From Haliscomenobacter sp. (GTDB taxonomy: Bacteria > Bacteroidota > Bacteroidia > Chitinophagales > Saprospiraceae), in assembly GCA_016713275.1 (NCBI GenBank), contig JADJPL010000001.1, positions 434,001 to 498,000 on the forward strand: a DNA stretch of 64,000 nt, given 5' to 3'. The notes under the pieces are model-generated. The model was not told the origin of the DNA. It made no database searches and saw only the letters and a list, made by a program, of their open reading frames with translations. Of the stretch, positions 10,029-18,538 are shown in pieces. Every line of letters starts with the position of its first letter. Within the stretch, counting starts at the first letter, position 1. Made by a program: the position numbers and the translations under genes.

Positions 10029-10379
10029 TCAGCCTTCGCCCGGATTGAGCTTTGGGTTTTGTAGATGCCTTAAGGAATCCCGGCGGGTTTTCTTTTCCAG
10101 GTTTTTTTCGAGTGCGGCGGTCAGATCAACCCCCGTTTGGTTGGCCAGGCAAATCAGAACAAACAAAACATCGGCCATTTCATCGGAAAGCGCTTCCTGG
10201 GCATTCCCGGCCTGGTCTGACGCTTTAAACGATTGTTCGCCATAGAGCCTGGCGATCAACCGGGCTACTTCCCCAACCTCTTCAACCAACAGCGCCATAT
10301 TGGTCAGTTCATTGAAATATCGGACACCGATCGTGTTGATCCACGTATCCACCAACTGCTGGGCTTGCCGTATTTCCAT
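10029..10379 (-). CDS. MazG-like nucleotide pyrophosphohydrolase
   Basis: A 116-residue all-alpha NTP pyrophosphatase with the magnesium-binding pattern EEVGEVARLIARLYG (E-x-x-E) and SDEMADVLFVLICLAN (E-x-x-D). These enzymes cleave non-canonical or excess nucleoside triphosphates to monophosphates, sanitising the nucleotide pool. The ATG shares its first base with the last base of the dtd stop codon (TAATG), so translation is probably coupled to dtd. The two make a small quality-control operon. Confidence 0.87.
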   Translation of the reverse strand: MEIRQAQQLVDTWINTIGVRYFNELTNMALLVEEVGEVARLIARLYGEQSFKASDQAGNAQEALSDEMADVLFVLICLANQTGVDLTAALEKNLEKKTRRDSLRHLQNPKLNPGEG

Positions 10380-10831
10380 TATTCCCTGGTTTTTGAATCG
10401 ATAAGAATGGTTACTGGCCCGTCGTTAATCAGAGCGACCTTCATATCCGCGCCAAATTCTCCGGTCTTGACCTCGGTTTGGGAAATGGTCTGTAGCTGAA
10501 CGACGAAGGCTTCATACATCGGAATAGAAACCTCGGGTTTGGCCGCCCGGATATAGGATGGCCGGTTCCCTTTTCGGGTACTGGCATACAGGGTAAACTG
10601 ACTTACCACCAAAAATTCGCCTCCTGCTTCCAGAATAGACCGGTTCATCACCCCGGCTTCATCATTGAAAACCCGCAAGTTGGCCAACTTTCTTACAAGC
10701 CAATCAATATCTTCTGCCGTATCGGCATCTTCAATCCCCAGAAGGACCATCAGGCCGCTACCAATGCGGGATTTCACCCGGCCGTCAATAGTCACCGAAG
10801 CTTCGCTGACGCGTTGAATTACTGCGCGCAT
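10379..10831 (-). CDS. dtd: D-aminoacyl-tRNA deacylase
   Basis: A 150-residue DTD enzyme, which removes D-amino acids wrongly attached to tRNA. Typical landmarks are the start MRAVIQRVSEASVTIDG, FLVVSQFTLYASTRKGNRPS (the SQFTL active-site motif) and TGEFGADMKVALINDGPVT (the Gly-x-Pro-type motif region is replaced by NDGPVT, as usual). I start at the ATG at 10831; a longer frame reaching 10948 adds non-homologous residues and would overlap the SRAP gene. The stop overlaps the start of the MazG-like gene by one base. Confidence 0.93.
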   Translation of the reverse strand: MRAVIQRVSEASVTIDGRVKSRIGSGLMVLLGIEDADTAEDIDWLVRKLANLRVFNDEAGVMNRSILEAGGEFLVVSQFTLYASTRKGNRPSYIRAAKPEVSIPMYEAFVVQLQTISQTEVKTGEFGADMKVALINDGPVTILIDSKTRE

Positions 10832-10916
10832 AGAATCACCCTGTTTTCCGTCCCGAAAATAGGTAAAAAACCCATTGCCCAACGACCCGTTTGCAGAAGT
10901 TTCGCATACCCGCCTC

Positions 10917-11576
10917 CTAGCCCGCCCCCTCGTGGAGCTCAGGACCATTCTGGCTCACCCGGTTGACGAGGGGCCGAACCGGATATACTTTAAGGATATC
11001 ATTGGGAGGAGACTCCAGGAGGCGAAGCAGCGGCTCGGGCTCGTCCTCCTCCAGCCATTGGGTCCGGGCTTCCTTGTCCAGCAGCAGCGCCGGCATCCGG
11101 TCGTGCAGAACGCTTACCTCCTGGTTTGGAAGGGTCGTGATGATGGAAAAAGAGTAAAGCGATTGGTCTCCCTGCTTCCAAACATCCCAAATGCCGGCCA
11201 TCACCAGTAAGCCTTCGTTTTTCAGAAGAATCCGGAAAGGCAGGCGTTCTTTACCTTTTTTTTCCCACTCATAAAAACTATCCGCCAGCACCAGGCATCG
11301 CCGCTTACGGAAGGGAACGCGGAACGAGGGTTTGGTTTCAATAGTTTCCATACGGGCATTGATCAGGCGGCCGTCCGGGCGGCCCTCCCTCGACCAATAA
11401 GGGACCAACCCCCAGGTAAAAGCCTGGAGTTTACCTGGAGAATCATTGGAGACGACATATCCTTTCTGGGTAGGAGCGACGTTAAAGTTGCACTCCAGAG
11501 GTTCCGGAATCTCTACGTCGCCCAATTCCTCCTGGATCGTTTTTTTGGCAACGGAAAACGAATAGCGTCCGCACAT
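10917..11576 (-). CDS. SRAP/HMCES-family abasic-site processing protein
   Basis: A 219-residue SOS-response-associated peptidase (YedK/HMCES type). The start MCGRYSF places the catalytic Cys at residue 2, which must be exposed by removal of Met; NVAPTQKG, INARMETIETKPSFR and the VLHDRMPALL block complete the family pattern. These proteins form a covalent crosslink to abasic sites in single-stranded DNA and protect them at replication forks. I place the start at 11576 because Cys2 is required; the frame extends to 11621. It lies directly beside the candidate origin, an apt location though not evidence of a specific link. Confidence 0.92.
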   Translation of the reverse strand: MCGRYSFSVAKKTIQEELGDVEIPEPLECNFNVAPTQKGYVVSNDSPGKLQAFTWGLVPYWSREGRPDGRLINARMETIETKPSFRVPFRKRRCLVLADSFYEWEKKGKERLPFRILLKNEGLLVMAGIWDVWKQGDQSLYSFSIITTLPNQEVSVLHDRMPALLLDKEARTQWLEEDEPEPLLRLLESPPNDILKVYPVRPLVNRVSQNGPELHEGAG

Positions 11577-11621
11577 AGCAAATGGATTTACAGGTAGCAC
11601 GAGATTATCAAAATAAAACAA

Positions 11622-12175
11622 TTTTTATTAAAATCCAATAGAAGGTGTTCTCCGGTTTTTCCACACCCGGATTTTCATTTAAAATGTAAACTTAATGTAA
11701 TCAGGAGGTTAATTGAATTCCTTTTCCACACCCCAAAATGAGGAATAGGGTGGATAGACGCTAAGTTATGCACAGTCCTTAAGTGCAAGTCTTTTTCTGC
11801 ACAATCCCGGGAGCGGGCCGGAGGAAAAATAGCGCTAAGACGTGGGAAAAAACCCTGGAAATCCACAGGTCGTTAACCCCATTCCCGGGATGTCCGTTAT
11901 TTTCGTAAATAAAATCCACAGCCTGTGCATAAGTAAGCGAAACCCGCATTCCAGTGGGCGGAGGATGTTCATTTCCAGTGTAGAAATGGGGGAGCTTTTG
12001 TCAGAACCTGTTAACACAGGGTTAACAAAAATGCGCTTTCCACATGCTAACAGCACTGATGATGATGGGGTTGATTTTTTTTATAAAAAATGAATTCAAT
12101 AACATCATTAATAAGACTTGTGGAAAACTCGGAGAACAAAATCGATTAGTTTTGTTTTCCTAAACAAAAACACGT
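11622..12175. other. Candidate chromosomal origin (oriC): DnaA-box cluster and AT-rich stretch
   Basis: A 554-bp stretch with no plausible gene, flanked by a leftward gene (SRAP) and a rightward gene (heme A synthase). It holds five exact TTWTNCACA DnaA boxes: 11657-11665, 11722-11730 and 11766-11774 on the plus strand, 11924-11932 and 12119-12127 on the minus strand, with one-mismatch forms at 11795-11803 and 12036-12044. Boxes left of centre point right and those right of centre point left. AT-rich segments at about 11604-11640 and 12073-12118 could serve as unwinding elements. Three more exact boxes lie just beyond, at 12760, 12771 and 13279. Origin function is inferred; dnaA itself is not in the window. 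Confidence 0.6.
12147..12154 (+). promoter_or_regulatory. Bacteroidota -7 element upstream of heme A synthase
   Basis: TAGTTTTG matches TAnnTTTG and lies 22 bases before the ATG at 12176. It sits within a short inverted repeat (AACAAAA...TTTTGTT). No good TTG at -33 is present, so support is moderate. Confidence 0.4.
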
Positions 12176-13273
12176 ATGCAATCCGACAGGTCTTCAACGG
12201 CAACAGCTCCCGCCCCTGGTTACGGGCGGGCTTCCCGGATCGTGAGCGCATGGCTTGCCGTCGGGGTTTTTCTGGTGTTCATGCAAATAGTCATAGGAGG
12301 AATTACGCGGCTTACGGGGTCGGGCTTGTCCATTACCAAATGGGAGATCATTACCGGGACTTTGCCTCCGCTGAATGCCGCCGAATGGGAAACCGCGTTT
12401 GAGCTGTACCAGTCAACCCCTCAGTACCAAAAGCTGAACGAAGGGATGCGCATGGGGCAGTTCAAGTTCATCTACTTTTGGGAGTATTTTCACCGGGTAT
12501 GGGCCCGGATGATGGGGTTTGTTTTTATTATTCCGTTTTTGATCTTCTGGAGGAGAAAGTGGATCAGCCCTCCTCTGATGCGGAGGCTTGGAGTGGTAAT
12601 CCTCCTGGCGGGGCTTGCGGCTTCGTTTGGGTGGATCATGGTTGCCAGCGGGTTGGTGGACCGTCCGTGGGTCAATGCGTATAAACTGGCGTTGCATTTA
12701 TCTATCGCTTTAGCGCTGTACAGTTATCTTTTCTGGACCATGTTGAAAACGGCGCTTCCTTTTCCACAGGTTTTCCACAGCCCGGTGTTAAAACGTTGGG
12801 CTTTAAGGATTGGGGTGGTACTTGCTGTTCAAATCGTATTGGGCGGCATCATGTCGGGCATGAAAGCCGGGATAAATTTCCCCACCTGGCCCGAAATGAA
12901 TGGGGAGTGGATACCCTCTGTTTTGTTGGATTTAAGCAACTGGAACGGAGAAAATTTCGTAGCATACGACCAGCATGTATTCATGCCGGCGCTGGTCCAA
13001 TTTGTGCACCGGGGAACAGCTTATCTTTTGACAATCATTGTTTTGTGGTTTTCTTATCTGACCGTTAAACATCCGGGAAACGCTTCGCTGAAGCCGGCGG
13101 TATTTCTGGTTTTGGGGAGTATTTCCCTTGAGGTGCTTCTTGGAATTTGGACGGTGATCCGTTGTTTGGGAACGGTTCCGGTAGGACTTGGCGTCTTGCA
13201 CCAGGCGGGGGCAATTTTGTTGCTGTCTGCGGTTTTATTCCTGAATTATCAGGTTTCCGGACGCCCAAAATAA
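12176..13273 (+). CDS. ctaA: Heme A synthase (COX15/CtaA family)
   Basis: A 365-residue inner-membrane protein with about eight helices. It oxidises the C8 methyl of heme O to the formyl of heme A for cytochrome oxidase. Family landmarks are VFMQIVIGGITRLTGSGLSI, the His in EYFHRVWARMMGF, VASGLVDRPWVNAYKLALHL and the later HRGTAYLL and GVLHQAGAILLL haem-ligand histidines. The reading frame contains two exact DnaA boxes spaced 11 bp apart (12760-12768 and 12771-12779), extending the box cluster beside it. No other cytochrome-oxidase assembly genes are adjacent. Confidence 0.92.
   Translation: MQSDRSSTATAPAPGYGRASRIVSAWLAVGVFLVFMQIVIGGITRLTGSGLSITKWEIITGTLPPLNAAEWETAFELYQSTPQYQKLNEGMRMGQFKFIYFWEYFHRVWARMMGFVFIIPFLIFWRRKWISPPLMRRLGVVILLAGLAASFGWIMVASGLVDRPWVNAYKLALHLSIALALYSYLFWTMLKTALPFPQVFHSPVLKRWALRIGVVLAVQIVLGGIMSGMKAGINFPTWPEMNGEWIPSVLLDLSNWNGENFVAYDQHVFMPALVQFVHRGTAYLLTIIVLWFSYLTVKHPGNASLKPAVFLVLGSISLEVLLGIWTVIRCLGTVPVGLGVLHQAGAILLLSAVLFLNYQVSGRPK
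12760..12779 (+). promoter_or_regulatory. Tandem DnaA boxes inside heme A synthase
   Basis: Two copies of TTTTCCACA begin 11 bp apart, so they lie on nearly the same helical face. Another exact box in reverse orientation is at 13279-13287, just after the gene. They may be outlying parts of the candidate origin or a DnaA-binding reserve. Confidence 0.4.
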
Positions 13274-13357
13274 AAGAATGTGGAAAAACCTGTTGAAAAC
13301 TTTTTGTTTTTTGGGCATATTTTTTTATGCTTGGCGGATTTTGTTTAAAACGTTTAG

Positions 13358-14056
13358 ATGCCTTTGTTTTGGTTGCCGGAAAATAGTGTAGATTTCCCGC
13401 CGGCCTCCATGGCCAGAAAGGATGGGTTGCTGGCTGTTGGAGGAGATTTGGACCCGGCGAGGGTTTTGCATGCTTACGAACAAGGGATTTTTCCCTGGTT
13501 TGGGGAAGGCGACCCCTATTTGTGGTGGTCGCCGGATCCGCGCTTTGTGCTTTTTCCAAGCGAATTGAAAGTGGCGAAGAGCATGCGCCCCTATTTCAAT
13601 CAGCAAAAGTTCAGTGTTAGCTTTGACCGGGACTTTCTGTCGGTGATCCAGGCCTGTCAGGAAACCCGGTTGGATGAAGCAGGCGGAGGAACCTGGATTA
13701 CGGAAGAAATGGTCCAGTCTTATTACGCGCTGCATAAGCAAGGGTTTGCGCATTCGGTGGAGGTTTGGCAGGATGGGCTTTTAGCAGGCGGCTTGTATGG
13801 CGTTTCCCTTGGAAGCGTTTTCTTTGGCGAGTCGATGTTCTCGAAAGTGAGCAACGCATCCAAAGTGGGTTTTATCACCCTGGTTCGCGTACTGGAAACC
13901 AAAGGATTTGACTTGATCGACTGCCAGCAGGAAACGCCCCATTTGGCGAGCCTGGGGGCCAGGGCGGTTCCAAGAAAAACCTTTCTCCGGATTCTTGAGG
14001 AAAACCGGGAAAAGGAAACGATTACAGGCAATTGGGATTGCCTTTTAAACGGATAG
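13358..14056 (+). CDS. aat: Leucyl/phenylalanyl-tRNA-protein transferase
   Basis: A 232-residue Aat enzyme, which adds Leu or Phe from aminoacyl-tRNA to N-terminal Arg or Lys of proteins, creating a primary N-degron. The family pattern is clear: LLAVGGDLDPARVLHAYEQG, IFPWFGEGDPYLWWSPDPR, TWITEEMVQSYYALH, GGLYGVSLGSVFFGESMFS and the C-terminal DLIDCQQETPHLASLGA. clpS, which delivers such N-degrons to ClpAP, lies about 48 kb further right in this window. The gene follows heme A synthase after 84 bp and precedes the M23 peptidase. Confidence 0.95.
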   Translation: MPLFWLPENSVDFPPASMARKDGLLAVGGDLDPARVLHAYEQGIFPWFGEGDPYLWWSPDPRFVLFPSELKVAKSMRPYFNQQKFSVSFDRDFLSVIQACQETRLDEAGGGTWITEEMVQSYYALHKQGFAHSVEVWQDGLLAGGLYGVSLGSVFFGESMFSKVSNASKVGFITLVRVLETKGFDLIDCQQETPHLASLGARAVPRKTFLRILEENREKETITGNWDCLLNG

Positions 14057-14131
14057 GGCATCGGTAACATAAATCTATTGACGCGAAGTACCTAATACAT
14101 CTAGGTAGGGTAACTATAAACAAGATCCTTC

Positions 14132-15847
14132 ATGCGCTGGATAATCGGGCTGACGCTTTTTATTTTTTTGTATGGGTTTATTCCAAGCGCGGATCCGGCG
14201 TATCCGCTGGATTTTTTCCAGGCGCCGGTGAACCAGCCTTTGCGCTTGTCGGGCACCTTCGGGGAATTGCGTCCCAACCACTTTCATTCGGGAATCGATA
14301 TCAAAGGAGGTATTGGCGTACCGATCCTGTCTGCCGGCGATGGGTTTGTAGCCCGGATCAGGGTGGCCCCCGATGGGTATGGCAACCACCTGTATATCGA
14401 ACACCCAAACGGGTACACGTCGGTATATGCCCATTTGCTGGAGTTTTCCCCGGAAATAGAAGCCTATGTCCGGGAAATGCAATTTAAACAGGAAACTTTT
14501 GAGCTTGAACTCTTTCCCCAAAAAGACCAATTTCCGGTCCGCAGGGGGCAGTTTGTAGGGAAAATGGGTAGCACAGGCCATTCTTTTGGCCCCCATCTTC
14601 ATTTTGAGATCCGAAAAACAGCTACGGACCGGCCGGTGAATCCGCTTTTATTCGGCCTGAACGTGCAGGATAGAATCCCTCCGCGCCTGCACGAAATAAA
14701 ACTATACGAGTTTGACCAGCAAGGGCGCCCACTGAAATCTACGATTCTGCCCCTGGTCTTAAAAAATGGCAGGTACCGCCTGGCGGCTGACCGCTTTAAA
14801 GCTTCAGGCAACCTCCTGGGGATTGCGGTAAAAGCCTATGACCACATGGATGGAGTGTCGAATTGGAACGGCATTTACGAGTTGAACCTATTTAATGACG
14901 GCGCGCTTTGGTACGGATTCAAGATGGAATCCTTTGGTTTTGAAGAAACCCGGTACATCAATGCCCATCTGGACTATCAGGAACAGCGCAACCGGGGCAG
15001 TTATTTCCATCGTTGTTTTGCGCTGCCGGGCAACAGGCTTTCTATTTACCTGCCTTCCAGGAACGGGCTGGTTCCGCTCCTTCCGGGAAAAATCAACAGC
15101 CTTGTGGCTTCTGTAAAAGATGCAGCGGGAAATGAAAGCAACCTGGAGTTTCTCGTGTACAAGGAGGAGGAGGCGTCTGCCGGGTTACAGGCGCCGTGGG
15201 CGCCCTACCAGTTTTTTCTGCCGTTCGACCAGCCCCACGTGATCGATAACCATGGACTGTATGTTAACTTTCCGGCCCATATTTTCTACGAAGACTTGTA
15301 CATGCAGTATTCCATGCGCAAAGATCCTCTGCCAGGGATTTATTCATTGACGCATACCCTCCACAATGAATCCTTTCCCGTTCACCGGGAATATGCGCTT
15401 GGGATCAGACCGGACCCGATCCCCGTTCAGCTTAGAGATAAAGCGTTTATCGCGCACCGGTCCAGAGGCGGGATCGTTAACTTTGGGGGCCAGTGGCAGG
15501 ATGATGGGATGCTGCTCGCTACCGTGAATACGTTTGGGGCGTTCGCGGTGATGGTGGACACGACGCCTCCCCGTATCGAGGTGGACCGGTTTGCTACGGA
15601 TATGCGGCGCTTTGCTTCCATGAGTTTTCGGATACGGGATACTATTTCCGCGTCCGGCAACCTTCCTAATCTCAAGTACCGTGCGTCTATTGATGGCAAA
15701 TGGATTCTCATGTCGTATGATGAGAAAAACAGGCGAATCTCGCATACTTTTGCCGACGATTTGGCTTCCGGACCCCACACGCTGGAGCTGGAGGTAAGCG
15801 ATGCGATGGGCAATACATCGGTTTTTAAGAGGAATTTCTTCCGGTAA
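14132..15847 (+). CDS. M23-family peptidoglycan endopeptidase
   Basis: A 571-residue exported protein: signal or membrane anchor at 1-22, then a LytM/M23 domain (about 40-190) with zinc ligands in NHFHSGIDIKGG and FGPHLHFEI, plus the internal SVYAHLLEF. The remaining 380 residues are a beta-rich extension with Ig-like features (DKAFIAHRSRGGIVNFGGQW and a closing LELEVSDAMGNTSVFKRNFF), probably for wall or partner binding. It should cleave peptide crosslinks in the periplasm. The region between aat and this gene carries only a short inverted repeat (ACCTA...TAGGT, 14090-14106). Confidence 0.9.
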   Translation: MRWIIGLTLFIFLYGFIPSADPAYPLDFFQAPVNQPLRLSGTFGELRPNHFHSGIDIKGGIGVPILSAGDGFVARIRVAPDGYGNHLYIEHPNGYTSVYAHLLEFSPEIEAYVREMQFKQETFELELFPQKDQFPVRRGQFVGKMGSTGHSFGPHLHFEIRKTATDRPVNPLLFGLNVQDRIPPRLHEIKLYEFDQQGRPLKSTILPLVLKNGRYRLAADRFKASGNLLGIAVKAYDHMDGVSNWNGIYELNLFNDGALWYGFKMESFGFEETRYINAHLDYQEQRNRGSYFHRCFALPGNRLSIYLPSRNGLVPLLPGKINSLVASVKDAAGNESNLEFLVYKEEEASAGLQAPWAPYQFFLPFDQPHVIDNHGLYVNFPAHIFYEDLYMQYSMRKDPLPGIYSLTHTLHNESFPVHREYALGIRPDPIPVQLRDKAFIAHRSRGGIVNFGGQWQDDGMLLATVNTFGAFAVMVDTTPPRIEVDRFATDMRRFASMSFRIRDTISASGNLPNLKYRASIDGKWILMSYDEKNRRISHTFADDLASGPHTLELEVSDAMGNTSVFKRNFFR

Positions 15848-15915
15848 AGAGAAAGCGGCCAGAGAAATGAACCTCCCTGTTGGCTGGTTGTTTCGTTGTC
15901 AAAAAACCATTCCTT

Positions 15916-16380
15916 ATGGCGAATTTAAAAGAAGGCAATTTGGCGCCAGATTTCACCGTAGTCAGCGAGACGGGAGAAACGGTTACCCTGAGCAGTTTCC
16001 AGGGAAAAAAGCTCATTTTGTTTTTTTATCCCAAAGACGACACGCCGGGGTGTACGGCGGAAAGCTGCAATCTTCGGGATAACTACAGCGCGCTTCAGGA
16101 AAAAGGATTCGCCATATTGGGAGTGAGCCCGGATTCGGCGGCTAAACACAGCAAATTCAAGGAAAAATATGCCCTGCCCTTTCCTTTGGTTCCAGATACC
16201 AACCAGGACCTATTAAAAAGCTATGGCGCCTGGGGAACCAAGCAAATGTATGGTAAAAGCTACGAAGGGGTAATCCGGACTACCTTCGTCATCGACGAAA
16301 CCGGAAAAATTGAGAAAATCTTCACCAAAGTAGACACGAAGAACCACACCGAACAGATCCTGAAGGCGCTTGGGGCCTAA
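15916..16380 (+). CDS. bcp: Thioredoxin-dependent peroxiredoxin, Bcp/PrxQ type
   Basis: A 154-residue peroxiredoxin. The peroxidatic Cys is in YPKDDTPGCTAESCNLRD, with a resolving Cys five residues later (CTAESC), the atypical two-Cys arrangement of PrxQ/Bcp. It reduces hydrogen peroxide and organic peroxides using thioredoxin. I use the ATG at 15916 (MANLKEGNLAPDF), where similarity begins; the frame is open to 15880. The last bases overlap the end of the convergent DUF3127 gene. Confidence 0.93.
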   Translation: MANLKEGNLAPDFTVVSETGETVTLSSFQGKKLILFFYPKDDTPGCTAESCNLRDNYSALQEKGFAILGVSPDSAAKHSKFKEKYALPFPLVPDTNQDLLKSYGAWGTKQMYGKSYEGVIRTTFVIDETGKIEKIFTKVDTKNHTEQILKALGA

Positions 16381-16745
16381 AAGGGGAGGTCGGTTTCGGT
16401 ATCGAAATGCGGTTCGTCGCTTGCCGAAGGAAAAGCGCTCGAATTGCCGGCTTGAGCAGGCGCCTCAGTCTCTGTTTTCTTGGGCTTATCCAGGCGCCAG
16501 GCATTCAGGTTGGTAAAGAATTTGCCTTGCCATTCGCGTCCTCTCAGGTCAAAAAATACCCGGATGATTTCCCCTTCCTGGTAATCGTCCAACAAGCTGC
16601 ATTTATCCTGCACGAGCTGGAACTTGATAAACTGGGGATAATTCCCGCTTTCGATTTCGATGACAAACTCCCGGGCCTGAAAGCTTTCTGTTTTGCTTTC
16701 GGCGGGAAACTTCTTGTACAGCTTTCCTTCTACTTCAAATGACAT
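16377..16745 (-). CDS. DUF3127 domain protein
   Basis: A 122-residue Bacteroidota-typical protein. Residues 1-90 are the DUF3127 domain (MSFEVEGKLYKKFPAESKTE, FVIEIESGNYPQFIKFQLVQ, VRVFFDLRGREWQGKFFTNLNAW as a pattern), which looks like an OB fold. The tail (from about 92) is low-complexity and acidic, ending in DTETDLPF, which resembles the C-terminal tip of SSB-like proteins. Function unknown; single-stranded nucleic-acid binding is a guess from fold and tail. It overlaps the 3' end of the convergent bcp by four bases. Confidence 0.85.
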   Translation of the reverse strand: MSFEVEGKLYKKFPAESKTESFQAREFVIEIESGNYPQFIKFQLVQDKCSLLDDYQEGEIIRVFFDLRGREWQGKFFTNLNAWRLDKPKKTETEAPAQAGNSSAFPSASDEPHFDTETDLPF

Positions 16746-16849
16746 GGTCTTTTGGATTTTGTGCAGGTAGGGAACTTTTCTCGATCCGGGCCAAAAGTAC
16801 GAACTTATCCTGATGTTGGAGCAGTTTGGGGTTCCAAACCTTCTCCAGG

Positions 16850-17488
16850 TCAGGTATATCCCTGAACGTAAACCACAAATTTTTCCAGATAATAGGGGTC
16901 TTTAAAATAGTCGCTCAACGGGAATAACTGGATAAAATGCCCTTTCCGCAGGGGATCGATTTCCGCTTTCAAATTGCCGCCTTTGAGCGCAAACAGCCCA
17001 TTAGGGAAGGCATGTTGTTGCTGGGTTTTGAACTTCCTGGCCGTCCAGAGGATGAGTTTGTCCATGGAGGCAACCCCCCTGGTTACGACAAAATCAAATT
17101 TTTTCTTCAGGTCTTCCGCCCGCATGTGAAAGGCTTCTACATTGTTCAACTCCAGGGTTTGGCAAATTTCTTTTACGGCGGCGATCTTTTTGCCTGTGCC
17201 GTCGATCAGCGTAAACCGGGTTTCGGGAAACAGGATGGCCAGGGGAATGCCAGGGAGCCCTCCCCCGGTACCCAAGTCGAGGACCTCAGCCCCTGGGCGG
17301 AACTGAATCAACCGGGCAATGCCCAGCGAATGCAGGATATGGTGCTCGTATAGGAAGGGAATATCCTTTCTGGAGATGAGATTGATCTTGTTGTTCCAAT
17401 CGAGGTACTGGATGCCGAGCTCTTTAAACTGGGCCATTTGAAGGCCGGACAGGTTTGGAAAGGAGGTTAAAAGGCATTCCATTCGCAT
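16850..17488 (-). CDS. rsmG: 16S rRNA m7G527 methyltransferase
   Basis: A SAM-dependent methyltransferase of the RsmG family (about 212 residues). Motif I is VLDLGTGGGLPGIPLAILFP, followed by FTLIDGTGKKIAAVKEI, and VVTRGVASMDKLILW, the usual RsmG active-site region. It methylates G527 of 16S rRNA. Two in-frame ATGs, at 17488 and 17482, are both plausible; upstream extension to 17572 would overlap the pseudouridine synthase and lacks similarity. The synthase gene lies just upstream in the same direction, giving an rRNA-modification pair. Confidence 0.93.
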   Translation of the reverse strand: MRMECLLTSFPNLSGLQMAQFKELGIQYLDWNNKINLISRKDIPFLYEHHILHSLGIARLIQFRPGAEVLDLGTGGGLPGIPLAILFPETRFTLIDGTGKKIAAVKEICQTLELNNVEAFHMRAEDLKKKFDFVVTRGVASMDKLILWTARKFKTQQQHAFPNGLFALKGGNLKAEIDPLRKGHFIQLFPLSDYFKDPYYLEKFVVYVQGYT

Positions 17489-17513
17489 GAAAAAATTAGA
17501 AGGATCGGGAAAG

Positions 17514-18191
17514 TCATTGAATAGCCGCCAGGAAAGCCTTCCAAAGGGGATCATCCGGAAGTGGGGCAACAAGATCTACCGGGGTTTGATCGACCGGATG
17601 GGAGAAAGACAGCTTCCAGGCATGGAGGTGAATAGACCGGTCAGGGTTATTTCTCCGGGCGCCGTATTTCACATCGCCTTTGATTGGGCATCCAATAGCG
17701 GCTAATTGAGCCCGGATCTGGTGGTGCCTTCCGGTTTCCAGGTCGATCTGAAGCAGGTGGTAGTTGTCGCTGCTGCTTAGGGTCTGGTAGTGGAGCACAG
17801 CCTCCTGGGAATCGGGCGTGTTTTCGGAAAGAACGATGGAGCGGTTGTTCTTGGCGTCGTGCTTCAAGTAATGAATGAGCGTAGCGGCTTCCTGTTCGGG
17901 AGCGTTCTTAACTACGGCGAGGTAGGTCTTTTTAATTTTGCGGGATTGAAAATCGGCGCTAAGGGCTTGTTGAGCGGTTTTGGTTTTGGCAAAAAGCACC
18001 AAACCGCTGACGGGCCGGTCCAGGCGGTGTATGAGCCAAAGCTTGGATTTAGTGTATATTTCAGCGAGATTGAGGAGGGCCTTGTCTTCGGTGAGGTCTG
18101 CCTGGACGGGCATGCCTGCAGGCTTATTGAAAGCGATTAGTTGGTTGTTTTTGTACAAAACCAAGTCGCCGGGCCGGAAAAGAACATCCAT
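17514..18191 (-). CDS. RluA/RluD-family RNA pseudouridine synthase
   Basis: A 225-residue pseudouridine synthase without an S4 domain. The catalytic motif is HRLDRPVSGLVLFAKT (Asp of HRLDR), with KKTYLAVVKN and TGRHHQIRAQLAAIGCPI in the expected order. It isomerises specific uridines in rRNA or tRNA; the target cannot be assigned. The ATG follows the DUF4834 stop by about one base and the gene precedes rsmG closely, so the three are probably one transcript. Confidence 0.92.
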   Translation of the reverse strand: MDVLFRPGDLVLYKNNQLIAFNKPAGMPVQADLTEDKALLNLAEIYTKSKLWLIHRLDRPVSGLVLFAKTKTAQQALSADFQSRKIKKTYLAVVKNAPEQEAATLIHYLKHDAKNNRSIVLSENTPDSQEAVLHYQTLSSSDNYHLLQIDLETGRHHQIRAQLAAIGCPIKGDVKYGARRNNPDRSIHLHAWKLSFSHPVDQTPVDLVAPLPDDPLWKAFLAAIQ

Positions 18192-18192
18192 A

Positions 18193-18372
18193 TTAGTCTA
18201 CTTCTTCGTAATCAACGTAATCTTCTTCGTCCTTTGACCGGATATTGCTCTGCTGAGGAGGCCTGCCGGATCTTTGGTTCATATCCCCGCCTCCGGGGCG
18301 GCTCAGCAGGGGCCTGGTAAAGAAGAAACGGTAGACCACATAAATAAGCAAAAGCGAAAACAATAACTTCAT
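18193..18372 (-). CDS. DUF4834 small membrane protein
   Basis: A 59-residue protein: one membrane helix (MKLLFSLLLIYVVYRFFF), a Gly/Arg/Pro/Gln-rich linker, and an acidic Tyr-rich tail ending DYVDYEEVD. This tail is characteristic of the Bacteroidota DUF4834 family, whose role is unknown. I start at 18372; an upstream ATG at 18390 would add MFKRLR. It is the promoter-proximal gene of the RNA-modification cluster. Confidence 0.8.
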   Translation of the reverse strand: MKLLFSLLLIYVVYRFFFTRPLLSRPGGGDMNQRSGRPPQQSNIRSKDEEDYVDYEEVD

Positions 18373-18387
18373 ACGCAGTCGTTTGAA

Positions 18388-18395
18388 CAAAGGTA
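18388..18395 (-). promoter_or_regulatory. -7 element for the DUF4834-rluA-rsmG cluster
   Basis: TACCTTTG on the minus strand matches TAnnTTTG, 15 bases before the chosen start at 18372. That supports the 18372 start over the longer one at 18390. Confidence 0.4.
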
Positions 18396-18458
18396 GGGTT
18401 TATTGCGGGGAATATATAATTATAAACGGCGCGAAAGGGATGGTTAAAGATAATTTCT

Positions 18459-18466
18459 TAGCTTTG
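18459..18466 (+). promoter_or_regulatory. -7 element upstream of the DUF2723 gene
   Basis: TAGCTTTG followed by C matches the TAnnTTTGC pattern and lies 72 bases before the ATG at 18539, leaving a leader of about 65 bases. No clear -33 TTG is seen. Confidence 0.4.
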
Positions 18467-18538
18467 CACTTTCTCAAGTTGTAAGGATAACTGATTGGTT
18501 GATAGTGTTTTAATTGATTGTTAACATACCATGTTTCT

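Noticed and set aside
14090..14106. Short inverted repeat between aat and the M23 gene as a terminator
   Set aside because: Only 5-bp arms and no T tract.
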